A stretch of DNA of 64,000 nt from Stropharia rugosoannulata (lineage: Eukaryota > Basidiomycota > Agaricomycetes > Agaricales > Strophariaceae). Positions 12,571 to 23,999 of this stretch are shown here, piece by piece. The stretch spans positions 1,240,001 to 1,304,000 of the forward strand of contig JANCIK010000001.1 in the NCBI GenBank assembly GCA_028532985.1, read 5' to 3'. The translations under genes were made by a program, and so were the position numbers. Under the pieces are notes generated by a model that did not search any database, was not told the origin of the DNA, and saw only the letters and a program-made list of their open reading frames with translations. The number at the start of each line of letters is the position of its first letter. Position 1 is the stretch's first letter.

Positions 12571-13543
12571 AAGACTATAGATGATTTAAAGACTTGTATA
12601 CCTTATTTACTCTCTAGTTCTCTGTACCTACTTTCAGATTCAAAATGCGCTTTACACAACGCAATATCTTGCTATTACAGGACAGTCTGGAGGCCACCAA
12701 TGTGTTAATAATGCAGAAATGCAGGAAATAACTCCGGAATGGATATAATCTCGCTGCTAGCGTCAAGGACGGTTTAGGCGCCCAACGGCGCACACAACCG
12801 TCCCACATGTGCGCGACGCGCATACGCACTCCGCTCTCGAGAGTCACGCGTCTACGCACGACTCGTCCAGATCAGTCACTAGTGTCAGCGTGCTTCGGAA
12901 GCACACAAGTACACTAGGGATTAATGCGGTTGAGCTAAGCCGCGCTACGCCGTGAAAATTGGTGGCAAATGATTGATTGACACTGGCAAACAACCTCAAC
13001 TCGATGATATTTATACAGTTGGATCACCCACATATCCAGGTTGAACCATGCTAGACCATGCTCCATCATTGCAGTGTTATTCGGCACTCTCAAGTTTCAT
13101 CGCACAGAAAATTATTTTTATTTAGTTTTGGGTATGTACCAAAGTGTATTCAGGATCGGCATGAAAGTAGGCCACGGCCTGCACAACAAGTTCCTACATC
13201 GCACCTTGCGCGTGAGTGGGAACGCTCGACCTCTTCCAAGTACGTGCAACAACAACTGTCCTTGGACAAGCTGGAGGCTCAGGTTGGCCGTTTCACCTAA
13301 TAAAAGCCACCCTGCTAATTACGATACTGTCAATGTGTAAGTGCACGCATCACTTCCGGGGGGTTCATAGATGCGAATGAATGTAATACTGATCTTTTTT
13401 TACTGCGTCCGCGTAGATGCACTTAATAGTATATCACGATAGAAGCGGCATTGCGCATTTATATATAAGGCGCGACCGACTTCGAGCTCAATAACGTCAT
13501 ATTCTTATCTTCAAGTGGAAATCCCTATCCAGACGACCTCGCT
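12571..13543. other. Intergenic between tandem copies
   Basis: The first about 450 bases hold no gene. From about 13030 the sequence is the duplicated upstream region of copy 2. A segment around 13380-13455 (a T-run, then GCGTCCGCGTAGATGCACTT) has no counterpart upstream of copy 1 and looks like a small insertion or a deletion in the other copy. Confidence 0.45.
13459..13470 (+). promoter_or_regulatory. TATA box of membrane protein copy 2
   Basis: TATATATAAGG lies about 84 bases before the ATG at 13544, conserved in sequence and position with copy 1. Confidence 0.55.
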
Positions 13544-14888
13544 ATGATTTCGACGGATACACAACAGTTGGTACTCAAAGATTCACTGAATTCTTCGCTT
13601 CTTTTCACGTTTCTGATGGGTAGCTAAATTGTAATCGGACTTTTCAGTTATTCTGCTAATACTGTTTAAAACTTGTTTACAGGGATATACATAACTGTAT
13701 CCGCCTTTACAATCTACATATACAGTACGTACTTTTATTGATACCCAAAGCCCTTGATAACCCCAAGAAAGTCACCAGAAAGAAAAATAGAAGCATCATC
13801 GTCGCTGGTGCACTTGTGGTTCTGCTCGTCTCCAGTATCGCAAATTTAGCACTTCAGTGGAAGATGTTGAATGTGTGCTTTATCACGAGCGACCAAACAA
13901 CGTCCTCTATTTTTGTCTGTACTTTGAATATACAAGCCACAGGTTATAATTTAGCTGTTGGTGTTATAACGGACTTGCAATCCGTTGTTTCTGATGGTCT
14001 ACTGGTAATGTCTATTCTTGTTGATTTACTGTGGCAGTCAGTCCGAACTAAAGTAACCGCCTACGTGACGCAAGGTATGGAGATGCTACCATTTGGCCGG
14101 CAAATCTATAAGGACAATAAGCCTTATAGTATTTTTCCTTGGTCTTGAGATTGGTATGTTTCAATAACTATGATTCTGGAGCGTGCTGACTCGCAAACCG
14201 GTGACTGTACGACACAGTCACAGGAATCGCATCCATAACTATCACAGCAATGGATGAACTGCGGGTCGTAAACCAGACAACGCGACATGTCACAGACATC
14301 ATCAACATTCTCTTTTTCGTAACGACCGCTTTAACCAGTATCCTATCCACCATCTTCATCTGCCGGCGTATAAAAAGTTCACTTGACAAGACTCAACACA
14401 GTCACACCCAACGATACCGGAGAATAATCCAAAGTGCAATCGAATCTTCGGTCATATACGCTATCGCGGCTGTTTTCAACGTTGGGTGTTATATATGCAG
14501 CACGATTATCCCCTTTACTCTGGGTTCAGAGTCCATACTTTTTTACGGCGTCGGCGAATACGGCACTGCTTGCTCGTTTGCTCTGATGGTGCGTCCTGTT
14601 TTAGTTTCAAATGTTAGAAAAGTAATGTAAGAACAATACACCACGCACCAGATACTAGCGCCAACGCTTATGATTGCCCACATCAGCCTGTCTCCGAGTC
14701 CAGGATCCACTGTCGTGGAGCACTCACTGCCCATGTCAGTTATTCAATTTCAACACCAGACGACTATAGCGAACTCCATGCATCCTACCACACCTAGTGT
14801 TTCTGCCGGGGCTTCCAAAGACTCGTATGGCTTGGAGAAAGATGTTCTGCCTTCCTTCCCGTCACCTGATGCTCCGTTTTCCGTATAA
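13544..14888 (+). CDS. Multi-pass membrane protein, tandem copy 2
   Basis: Paralogue of the preceding gene with the same exon plan. Exon 1 begins MISTDTQQLVLKDSLNSSLL; later segments include RKNRSIIVAGALVVLLVSSI, GVITDLQSVVSDGLL, WRCYHLAGKSIRTISLIVFF, VTDIINILFFVTTALTSILS, IIQSAIESSVIYAIAAVFNV and ILAPTLMIAHISLSPSPGST. It ends at 14888. The 3' splice site before the ELRVVNQTT exon differs: the AG used in copy 1 is AT here (14231-14232), but an AG at 14222-14223 keeps the frame and adds residues. The 2.27 kb between the two ATGs defines the duplication period. The frame is open throughout, so it is probably functional. Confidence 0.7.
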
Positions 14889-15042
14889 AAAGTGTACTGC
14901 CGCATGTATTTATCCTTCTAATATCCAGCACCCTGTGTGCGTCCAACCTATTATAACCTCCGTATATTGTATGTATATGTACTTCCTTAAATTTTGCCTC
15001 CCAGACTCTCCTAACTGCCTTTGAGTTACTTTACTTTTGCAA

Positions 15043-16823
15043 TCACTGCAAGATGGCACCAGTGACGTCGGCGAACCATGCGCGCTGGTCGACGGGCGAG
15101 GCCCACTCTGCACCGTGGCCTGGTATATGTTGTCATGAGTATTCGGTTGAATGTGATGAAGAAACCAGAGAAAAACGCACCACCGAAGAACGTCTGGAAG
15201 TGCATGCCCTTGATCTGGCCCTCGGCCGACTCGCGCAGGGATACGCCCTTGGCCGAGATCACGGACTCGCCATCAATCCACAGCTCGAACTCGCCTGTTC
15301 GTCATTCGGTTCATCAGAATATGAAAAAAACACGACAGAGCGCAGAACAGATGGTAATCACGCACCGTTCGAGGCCCCGACGTCGTTGAGGCGCACGCGG
15401 ACGGCGACGGCGGCCCAGTGGCCGACTGCGCGCTGCCAGGCAAAGGCGTCCCGCCCGACGGAGATGCCGTAGTCCGGGTTGACTACGGTCTGCGGCGGCA
15501 CGGAGGCGAGCGCGGCCTCGTTCTCGGCGCTGAAGGGGAGGTAGATGTAGAGCTCGCCCGAGGCGTCGGTTCTGCACGCAAAGAGACAGGGGTCAGCGAT
15601 CGGTGAAATACGGATAGGGGCCCCCACAGGGAGAAGGGCACTGCGCACCTCCACATGAGGCGCGCGTCGAAGCACTTGCATTCGTCCTTCCTTCCGCCCG
15701 TGCAGCCATACGAATTAGCACCGGATCCTCCGACTGTAAGCAGATTCTCAGTATATGCGCGTTCGATTTTTATTTCGTGGTAAAAGCAAGGACACTTACA
15801 GATACCGGGGAACTTGCCGCCTTTCTGCCACTTCCACCCGTCCTGGAGCATGACGCGGTAGCTGAACACGGCCTCTGTCGCGCCTTCGAGCGCCTTGGCG
15901 AAGGCGGGCGGACCGGAGAGGTAGAACCCGAACCCGCCTGGGATGGTGCCAGTTGGGTTGGCGCTGCCAGCGGGGTAGACGGCCTCCCAGGCCTGGGAGG
16001 GGGGCGCGAGGGGCTCGGGCTGGGGCACGGGCACAGGGACGGGCGCAGGCGCGGGGATCTCAGCAGGCGCTTCCGGCTCGGGGGCAGAGGAAGGAGTGGG
16101 CTCGGGGGCAGGCTGGGGCTCCTCATCCTCGGACTCGGACTCTGAATCAGAGATCTCGACGTCCTCGCCATCATGTGTGCAGTGGTCCTCGCTGCATCCC
16201 TCATGACGACAGCGCGTGTCGGTGCAGGCGATGTGGGCGCAGACCTCGGGCGTGCAGCCGCCGCCGTGGCCGTGAGCGGGGGTCATGCAGCGCGGGCGGC
16301 GCTGGAGGTGGGCGCAGATGTAGGAGCCCGCGGGCAGGTGCCGCTCGGGGTTGCGGCAGGCGTGGATCTGCACCCAGCGCTTGCGGCGCACGGGCCGCAC
16401 GAGGGTTACAGTTACACCTACGCGCGCCGCAGAGGCGGAGACAGCACTCTCGTCCTTTGCCTTGCTCTGAGCTGGGGCGGCAGAGGTTTCCGTAGGCTTT
16501 TCTGTCTCCGTTTTCTCCTCGATTTTCTCCTCTACAGGAGCCTCTGCAGCCGCAGCAGCAGGGGGCGGCGCCTCGGCGTCCTTGGACTCGCCAGCGGGGA
16601 CGGTGGCGACGGTCACGGCAGTGACGACGGGCGGGAGGGGGAGAGGCGCAGGGGGCGCGACGACGGCGTGGGTGGTGCGCTTGGTTAGCTTGTGGACGCC
16701 GAGGGCGGTATCATCGAGTGCGACGCGGGGCAAGGCCGGGTCGTCGATGTGTTCGCAGGTGGTGAAGCCCGCGAGGACTTTTGCGCCGGTGGGGAGCAAG
16801 TGCGCAAGGAATCTGGACGCCAT
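15043..16823 (-). CDS. Polysaccharide lyase family 14-type protein with Cys/His-rich insertion
   Basis: PL14-type lyases cleave uronic-acid polysaccharides; fungal members are poorly characterised. Residues 1-55 (VALDDTALGVHKLTKRTTHA) and the part from about 278 on match the family: AWEAVYPAGSANPTGTIPGG, FGFYLSGPPAFAKALEGATE, FSYRVMLQDGWKWQKGGKFP, SYGCTGGRKDECKCFDARLM and TDASGELYIYLP. It continues with VAVRVRLNDVGASN, FELWIDGESVISAKGVSLRE, GMHFQTFFGG and the family-typical ending EWASPVDQRAWFADVTGAIL, stop at 15043-15045. Four short introns. No signal peptide is evident. Between residues 56 and 277 lies a non-family insertion: Ala/Pro/Glu low complexity, a Cys/His-rich block (about 154-217) and an acidic/proline linker. 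The next gene upstream is divergent. Confidence 0.75.
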
Positions 16824-17867
16824 AGGGAAATAGATTGCAAGAGAGGCGCGCTCGCCGCATTATATATTATTGAGAAGAGAGAACACAGGAGGCGCGACAG
16901 CGTATTTCATTTTGAGCTCATTTGTGATATTAACCAGGCACATCTGAGCATTGGATATTGGTGGAAGACAGTGATTCCCCTGTACTGTAGTGAGGGCTGG
17001 TATGAGGACAGCTCCTGTTCTGTGAATTCAAGTTAGGAAAGGAACACGATCTATGTAGTGGACCAGTGAGAGTCGCGACAGGAGACTTGAGGAAGACATC
17101 GACAAGTCAAGTGCATCACATGACCGTTATGCGCGAGCACGCCATAGCACGCCATCGTCTGAGTTTCAACAGTACGTATATAATCCCTCCTCAGCGCGTC
17201 TGCAGTGTCTTCTGCTCCCCAACTCCTCCTCGCCGTCGTCTCCAATGCCCTCCTGTCTCCCATTCCCCTCCCAGCGCGACGGCGACGTGTCGTAGTGAGC
17301 CCTACACCGGCTTATCGCCTCCCTTACCCGTCTTATCAATTTCAACGTCCGAATAAGGCTCTCACCTGGCTGACCAGCCCGCACCACCGCACCGCGCCCC
17401 GACCAAGCCCGTCGCCTGTCCCCTTCACTCACCCGACTGTGCGAACTTTGGGGATTCTTGCCTCCGGGGTCCTCTGCATTCCTCCCCGCTTTGGCAGCAA
17501 CGCGTGACCACTGCCGGCCTTCCGCAAGATCCTTCCATCGGGTCTTATCTCTTCCCGTCGTTCACGCGACGCCGCCCCCTCCATCCATCTTCACCTTATC
17601 TTTTACCCTATGCTTGGCGGTCAATAGCGTGCCCTTCTTGTCTTTTCCGATTGGCTCGCTCCGTTTGCGTTGGGGCAACCTGAATCAGAGACCCCGGGCA
17701 TTCTTATTAGGTGTAGGATGATTTTTGTACTTAGTACGTACGTCCCAGATAATTAATGATTTTATGGATTTTGCTATAAAATTGCGCTGAGACGCGGCTC
17801 CACTTCGATATCTCTCTGAGCTCTTGTGGATTTTGAGTCTGCAATCCTCGACACTACATCTGCAATT
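16824..17867. other. Intergenic between divergent genes
   Basis: This 1.04 kb spacer lies between the leftward PL14-type gene and the rightward EgtB-like gene and must hold both promoters. Short TATATA stretches lie at about 16860 (near the PL14 start) and GTATATAA near 17174. The middle part (17200-17650) is pyrimidine-rich without a convincing exon. Confidence 0.45.
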
Positions 17868-20299
17868 ATGCACTCTTCGCCGTCCTCCTCTGGCTCGTCC
17901 AGATCTGGGTCTCCAGACACCCGTGCAACTTCGCCTGCTCCATCCCTCTTTGCCCACAAATCGCCTGAGGTTACCCCCCTGTGGGTCCCCAGCGAAGGGC
18001 TCACCCCCTCCGTGCTCAAGGCCCTCTTCGCAAAGCACACCGACACAACTCTGGACGTCGTAATCTCCCATGAAGACGCTCCATGCCCGAGTTGGGAGAA
18101 AGCGACGGTGACCAGCGAGTGGGGCACGTTCCAATATGCTACCACAGCTGCTGGCGATGCAATGGCGTACCAGCGCTTCGTGGATTCTGTGCGTCTGAGT
18201 CAGACCTGTCGAGACAGAGATACTAACACCACCTAGAACACCCGTCCTACCTCGCCGTACATAAGAACCGCACCCTGCGCAGCCGCCCACCTCCGCCTCT
18301 TTGCTCGTGCCGGGTTACGTGCAGTCAGTGCCGTCTGTCTGGCCGCTGCGAATGCATACGCATACACCCTCGAGCGCCCGCCGGTGGTCTTCGCCCCGCT
18401 CGCAGACATCTACGCGAACAGTCTGCTGCCCGCCCCTGTACCCACCCCCGCAGACATCTCCCTAGACGCAGACTCAGATGCAAACGCAACTGCGCCCATC
18501 GCGATGCAGGGCAACATCCCGACGCTCGCCGAGTGGGACGCGCTGTGGGCTGCCTGGGACACAGTCACGACCGAGATGATCCCACCCGCGCTGCTCCACG
18601 CCAAACCCATCGACCTGCGGCACAAGTGTCTGTTTTACATCGGGCATATACCTACGTGCGTTGATTTGTTTTTCTGCTGCTCATGGACCCATGCGAATAA
18701 CAACATATCGTACAGATTCCTTGACATGCTGCTTAGCAAGGCGATTGGGGGCGCCCCGACTGAGCCTGCCTGGTTCTGGACCATCTTCGAGGTACGCCTT
18801 CCTCTTTCCTTCCTCTACTCACAATTGACAACTTTTGCGGTATACAGCGCGGCATCGACCCACACGTCGACGACCCGGACCACTGCCATGTACGTTCTCT
18901 TGCTCTTTCACTTGCGAGCAGCATATCCTAACACCCACTTTCCCTCTCACCCGCAGAACCACTCCGTCGTGCCAACCGCCGACGCCGACTGGCCGAGCCT
19001 CCCCGCCGTCCTCGCATTCCGCGACGGCGTGCGGGCCCGCCTGCGGGCCCTGTACGCCGACCTCGCGTCGGGCACGCGCCCGCTGACGCGCAACATCGCG
19101 CGCACGCTGGTCATGACGCACGAGCACGAGGCGTTCCACGTCGAGGTGCGTCGGGCTTTGCCTTCCCCTTTGCTTTATCTTTCTACTTGAGCGCATTGAC
19201 TCAATACGCTCTCTGTCTCTAGACGCTCTTGTACATGCTCATCCAGCGCGCTGACGGGCTCCACGCGGCAGGCCAGGGAACGCTGCCCCCGCCGGGCGTG
19301 TCGGTGCCGGACTGGACACGCCTCGCGGAGGAGTGGGCGCGCGCCCCACAGCCCAAGGAGAAGACGGTGCGCGTCCCGGCGGGGCACGTCGTGCTCGGCC
19401 ACAACGACTCCGAGGCGGACGATTTCTCCGCCAGCGAGAGCCCGAGTGTGCCCGCCGCCCCGGGCCACACTTACGGCTGGGACAACGAGAGCCCTGCACG
19501 GCACGTCCCCGTGCGCGCCTTTGCCGCCGAATGGCGCTGCGTGACCAACGCGGAGTACTTCGCCTTCTGGGTGCAGCGTGGCCGGTGCCCGGACGCGTTC
19601 GTGCCCCGCGCGCGGGCTGCTACCGACAACGAGACAGACTTATCCACACCCATCGCGCTCCCGCCCAGCTGGATCCTCGCACCGGACGGCAGCGTGCACA
19701 TCCGCACGCTCTTCGGCGCTGTACCGTTGTCAGTTGGTGCGGAGTGGCCCGTGCTCGCTTCGCACGACGGGCTGGCGGCGTACGCTGCCTCGCGCGGGGG
19801 CCGGCTGCCCAACGAGCCTGAGCTGCGACGCTTCCTCGATCTGTACTCTGTGGGGTACGACGGCGGCGCGAACACGGGCATGCGGAGCTGGCATCCTATC
19901 CCGTACGTCTGTCTTCTCTCGTAATCTAGGACTAAACACTGACTGAAAACCATTCGACGCCCGCCAGCGGTACGATGGGTCTCCCGGAGCACGCAGGCAA
20001 GGGGTGCAACGGCGGCGTGTGGGAGTGGACGGCGACCGAGTTCGCGACACACGACGGGCTCGTGCCCACCAACCTCTTCACAGGCTACTCTGCCGACTTT
20101 TTCGACGGGAAGCATATCGTTGCAGTGCGTCTCTTCGTCTCGCGTGTTGCAGACTGAGTTACTGACCAGTGACTGGTTTATATAGCTCGGCGGGTCGTAC
20201 GCCACCCTGCCCCGCCTCGAGCGGCGCACTGTGCGTAACTTCTACCAACACAACTACCCGTACCCGTGGATTGGCGCACGCGTTGTATACGACGACTAA
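17868..20299 (+). CDS. EgtB-type sulfoxide synthase (DinB + formylglycine-enzyme-like domains), no methyltransferase domain
   Basis: Non-heme iron enzymes of this kind join cysteine or gamma-Glu-Cys to (trimethyl)histidine in ergothioneine or ovothiol synthesis. After a Ser/Pro-rich start (MHSSPSSSGSSRSGSP) and about 170 residues of unknown type comes the DinB-like iron domain: LRHKCLFYIGHIPTFLDMLL (first His) and THEHEAFHVETLLYMLIQRA, which contains HX3HXE. The FGE-like domain follows: WRCVTNAEYFAFWVQRGRCP, GGRLPNEPELRRFLDLYSVG, GCNGGVWEWTATEFATHDGL, YSADFFDGKHIVALGGSYAT, RRTVRNFYQHNYPYPWIGAR. Seven introns, each with clean junctions; stop at 20297-20299. The usual fungal Egt1 has an EgtD methyltransferase half, which is absent here. 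Substrate is inferred only. Confidence 0.85.
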
Positions 20300-20592
20300 G
20301 CCCTTTTCGGTTTTTATTATAATACTCTTGCGCAGCCCCGACGATGATTATGTCTCTTGCTTACCTGTATCTATTTACCTGCTTTCTTGTCCTATAGAAC
20401 GTGTATCATGTATCTATTATGTATTACTCCCTAATCCCCGCTTAACCCATACGAAAAAATAGATGGTGCTGAATAGAGTTTGTGTGCCATGCCTGCAGAG
20501 GGACTGTATAAAAGTTAAATAGTGGTGAATAGCGAGGAGCGGGTGTTGCCGTTGTGGCTGGCAGAAAGTATACCGAAAGAAATCGTGAACAG

Positions 20593-21962
20593 CTAAGATG
20601 AATCGAGGAGGAAGCGCCATATCCCAAACAGAATATTCACCAGTAGGCCGACGATGATGCCGCCTGACATTGGCCGCCTGTGTCAATCAGTCTGGTCAAT
20701 GTCTCCGCACTCCTTGGTTGATGGGGAGAAAGACGTACGGGAAGACGGGATGCGATACGGGTGGCTGGATGCTGTTGTCCTCCCAGAAGATGGCGGGCCG
20801 GTGCACGCGCATGAAGAAGAAGGGCATGAGCGGGAAGAAGAAGCCGAGCAGCACACCCTGCAGCGTCGACGTCGCCGACGGGCTCGTCTGCGCTAACGAG
20901 CCTGTATTGTCCAGGTTGTCGATCCATTGCTCCTCAAGCGCCCGCGCGTGCTCGTCATCTGTCCGGGTGTGGAATTATTATGGAATTTGCGGTCAGTAAG
21001 CCTGCATATAGAGAGGTGTGAGAATGATACGCACAGTCCTCGTCGTCTACGTCCACATCTAGGTAGTTCGCGTATGACTGGCTGTGGAACTGCGCCCTGA
21101 AATTCTCGATGTCCTCCGGGGAGAACCCGAGCGAGGCGAGTCTGTCGAACCCCCGCGCGGGCTGAAGCTGCCCGGTCTGTGAAGCAGAGTGAGTTTCGCA
21201 TTAATACTAAGAGCAAGACCAGCACGCACCTGCTCGGCTGTATCGTCTTCCATCTCCCCCGGGTCCATCACGGGCCCGACTGAGCAGTGTATCCATATCA
21301 TCCCGCCGGTCTCGGACCCCGGTGAGGGCGAGCTGGGCGGGAAGGTCGCAGATGCAGGCGTGAAGCCGGGAGATGCAGACGACAGGCCGGGAGACGAGGG
21401 GGATAGGGGCGGCGCACCAGCGGACGGCGGCGGCGGCGGGCCCGCCTCGTGCGCCTTCGCGCGCTGCTGGCGCTCCTCGAGCGATGCGAGCCAGGCAAAG
21501 AGAAAGGTGCCGTCCGTGAGCAGGCGGCCCGCGTGGATGAGCCGCAGCCTGCGGGTCTGCAGCTCGGGGCGCGCGCTGCGGATCTACACATAAGTATAGG
21601 GCGGGGCGGATGGCGCCACATCAGTACCAGTGCCATATCCACTGGCAGGACAGACGCACATGTTTCTTGACATCCCTGACCGTGTCCCGCTTGTCGAGGC
21701 GGATAGTGAGGTCCGGGGCGCCCTCAGTGAAGCGGACGACGAGCTCGCGCGACGTGGGCTCTTCCAGTGGCGGCGCCGGGCCTGGCTGGGAAGCTGAGGC
21801 GTGTGTGGTCGGAGAGGAGGATGCGGCGAGGAGAGGGTCGACTGCTCGCTGTTTGCCCTTTGCCTTGTCGCTGAGAGTCGGTGGGTACATCATCGAGGTC
21901 GGTGGCAAGCTGGCATCAGCGTCCCTTTCCAGGCTGCCCACACTGTCACTAACAGTGAGCAT
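20593..21962 (-). CDS. DSC E3 ubiquitin ligase complex subunit 3-like (DUF2407, ubiquitin-like + TM)
   Basis: Dsc3 is a membrane subunit of the Golgi/endosome Dsc ubiquitin ligase that acts in SREBP cleavage and membrane-protein quality control. The sequence shows a ubiquitin-like fold (RELVVRFTEGAPDLTIRLDK, DTVRDVKKH, then after an intron IRSARPELQTRRLRLIHAGR LLTDG). A Pro/Ser-rich linker is followed by MIWIHCSVGPV, the DUF2407 C-terminal domain (GFDRLASLGFSPEDIENFRA) and two hydrophobic segments (LQGVLLGFFFPLMPFFFM; GGIIVGLLVNILFGIWRFLL) before the stop at 20593. The start at 21962 is the longest; MMYPPTLSDKAKGKQRA at about 21893 is an alternative. Four or more introns, several of uncertain edge. 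Confidence 0.75.
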
Positions 21963-22346
21963 CCCAGGTGGGCATTACATAATTCGTCTTGACGCCGGCC
22001 GGGCCGCCCATTGGACCGCCCACATGGACCTACGCACTGGTCGCTCTTTCATCAGACACGTATATGGCTCAGCTTGCGGAATCATATACCCCTTTACTCA
22101 AGACTTTTTGGATCTTAATCGAGGATTATTTTTATTTTGAAAATGCTCACGCTATAAAGTGCGTAGTCCTCGTGGCATCATGCTAGGCTGCTGCTGGTAT
22201 GCAAATCAACATGATAAGTGTCAGACTCAATGTATATTCAAATGTAAGTACTTATTTCAGTTCAAAAGTGCTTATTTTTATGATACAGTATTACTTCAGG
22301 ACTAGCGAGTGGGGTCGACCAAAAAGGGAGAACAAAAAAGTGACGA
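21963..22346. other. Intergenic, nothing seen
   Basis: This 384-base stretch lies between the start of the Dsc3-like gene and the stop of F-box gene A. Composition changes here from GC-rich to AT-rich at about 22080. No gene, repeat or RNA is recognised. Confidence 0.4.
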
Positions 22347-23999
22347 TCACAAGTAAACAGGGTCTAAAGCATGCGTCGCATCTTTCAGCGGCCCATAGAG
22401 GAATATAGCATCTTGGATGTTTGTCTCGCGCATCGCTTTGCTAAGCTCGATACTTAATTCCTCCAAGGGGGCCACTTCCCAGTCTACTTCTTCCATAATG
22501 TCCATTCTGGAGCCTGTGCCTCCTTGCGATGCGTTGAGCAGGGGTACTCGCGGGCGGAGCATTGCAGCTAACGCGCCGTCCGTGCATGATATGCTATTGC
22601 CTAGCACGAGAGCGGTCAGCCGGGGACAGAGCGGCGCCGGCCCAAATCGTGTCCCTGACTTTCCACCCACCATATCTGTCAGTTCACTCCGTTTCGAACG
22701 GCCAGTCAGCGCCTGTAGGACCATGTCGTCAACCGACGCAATGCCGTGCATGACCCCGATTTGTAGCCTGCGCAGGTCCTTGGTATGTGAAAGACACGCG
22801 GTGAGGTGCGCAGGAGCAACGCCCACACCTTCAAGGAGAAGCTCTTGCAGGCCTGCATTTGAAGGGCTATGCGATAATACGCCCGCGCCTCCTTCTTCCA
22901 TCCCATTAACAGCGCCGGAGAGCGAGTGTCCATTTATCTCCACGGCCTCTGCACAGTGTTGCAAAAACAGAGCCAGCTCGCGTCCAAGCAGCTCGCCCTG
23001 TTCGCCGTCGTAGAACCCGCAGCTAAGCAAAAGTGAATGGAGGGCAGGGCACACCAGCCGACTGAGCAACCATGGGAGCGCGGAGCACATCTGGAGTTGG
23101 TATACAGACAGTGCGCGCAGTGCCCTTGCAACGGTGCGCTCATCGTCATCAGAATATACAGAGTGCATGGGCACGTCCGAAGCCGGCGCCTGCACAGACC
23201 GCCTCTCCCCGTCCTCATACTCTCCGTCCACCAGACTCCGAAGCCGGAAGAGCTCTACCCGCGGAGCGTTTTTTAGGACAGCAAGCGCAAGTGGTGCAGT
23301 GATGGTCCTGTTCAGCACGACGCTCGTCAGCCCCTCCCACGCCTCACTGGGGCACAGCTTGACAGAGTCAGTGATCGAGCGGTCGTACGAGGTGCGGTTC
23401 GACTGATAAGTCCACTCCAGCTCGCGAAGCGCCGGTGCGCGAGCGAGAAGCATGTTTGCACTAGGTTCGAACACCGGGGTGCTTCCTTGGCCTGGGTCTT
23501 GCCGCCCACCAAGTGTAATACAGGCGCTTTTGAGGATCGGGAAGACAACGCCGCTGCCTGATGCAGCTTCCAAGTATTCACATAGTGCACTCCCAAAGAG
23601 GGTGACGGGAAGGGAGAGATGCAGGCTGCCCCAGCGCCATGCATGTGTAAGCAACACCGCCAAGGCGCGCTGTACGATGCAGACTTGAAGCTCTTCGGGG
23701 TTTTTGAATGGGTCAAGGTACATGTATATTTCGAGCTGCTGGGTTGCTGAGCGGCTAAGGAAAAGGTCCAGGAGACAAAGCCTTTGCTCCCGGGTGCGTG
23801 CGGTGATGTACAGCGTTGCGCGCGTCCAGAGGTGCGGGTCGCGAGTGGCGACGAGGCGCCACCGACGGCAGATGTGAGATACGAGGACGGGGGTGAGTGG
23901 ATGACTCCCTTGGCTGAAGATATACGAGAGCAGCTCATTAGGGACACGAGATACAGGCGCCGACTTGGAGTCTTGTAGGATCTGGCTGGCGTCTCTCAT
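22347..23999 (-). CDS. F-box protein, tandem copy A (full length)
   Basis: Intronless frame of 550 residues. The F-box lies at about residues 15-65 (SAPVSRVPNELLSYIFSQGS, VLVSHICRRWRLVATRDPHL W). It would bind Skp1 and bring a target to the SCF ubiquitin ligase. Then follow a helical stretch (LLDLFLSRSATQQLEIYMYL) and repeated Leu-rich segments (APALRELEWTYQSNRTSYDR; WEGLTSVVLNRTITAPLALA; RLVCPALHSLLLSCGF; GLQELLLEGVGVAPAHLTAC; LCPRLTALVLGNSISCTDGA). The C-terminal 110 residues beyond the HTKDLRRLQIG segment are missing from copies B and C. All three copies lie head to tail on this strand. The target is unknown. Confidence 0.75.
   Translation of the reverse strand: MRDASQILQDSKSAPVSRVPNELLSYIFSQGSHPLTPVLVSHICRRWRLVATRDPHLWTRATLYITARTREQRLCLLDLFLSRSATQQLEIYMYLDPFKNPEELQVCIVQRALAVLLTHAWRWGSLHLSLPVTLFGSALCEYLEAASGSGVVFPILKSACITLGGRQDPGQGSTPVFEPSANMLLARAPALRELEWTYQSNRTSYDRSITDSVKLCPSEAWEGLTSVVLNRTITAPLALAVLKNAPRVELFRLRSLVDGEYEDGERRSVQAPASDVPMHSVYSDDDERTVARALRALSVYQLQMCSALPWLLSRLVCPALHSLLLSCGFYDGEQGELLGRELALFLQHCAEAVEINGHSLSGAVNGMEEGGAGVLSHSPSNAGLQELLLEGVGVAPAHLTACLSHTKDLRRLQIGVMHGIASVDDMVLQALTGRSKRSELTDMVGGKSGTRFGPAPLCPRLTALVLGNSISCTDGALAAMLRPRVPLLNASQGGTGSRMDIMEEVDWEVAPLEELSIELSKAMRETNIQDAIFLYGPLKDATHALDPVYL

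Noticed and set aside
15953..16495. Arg/Gly-rich plus-strand frame over the PL14 gene
   Set aside because: Shadow of the GC-rich PL14 insertion; it has no start context or splice structure.
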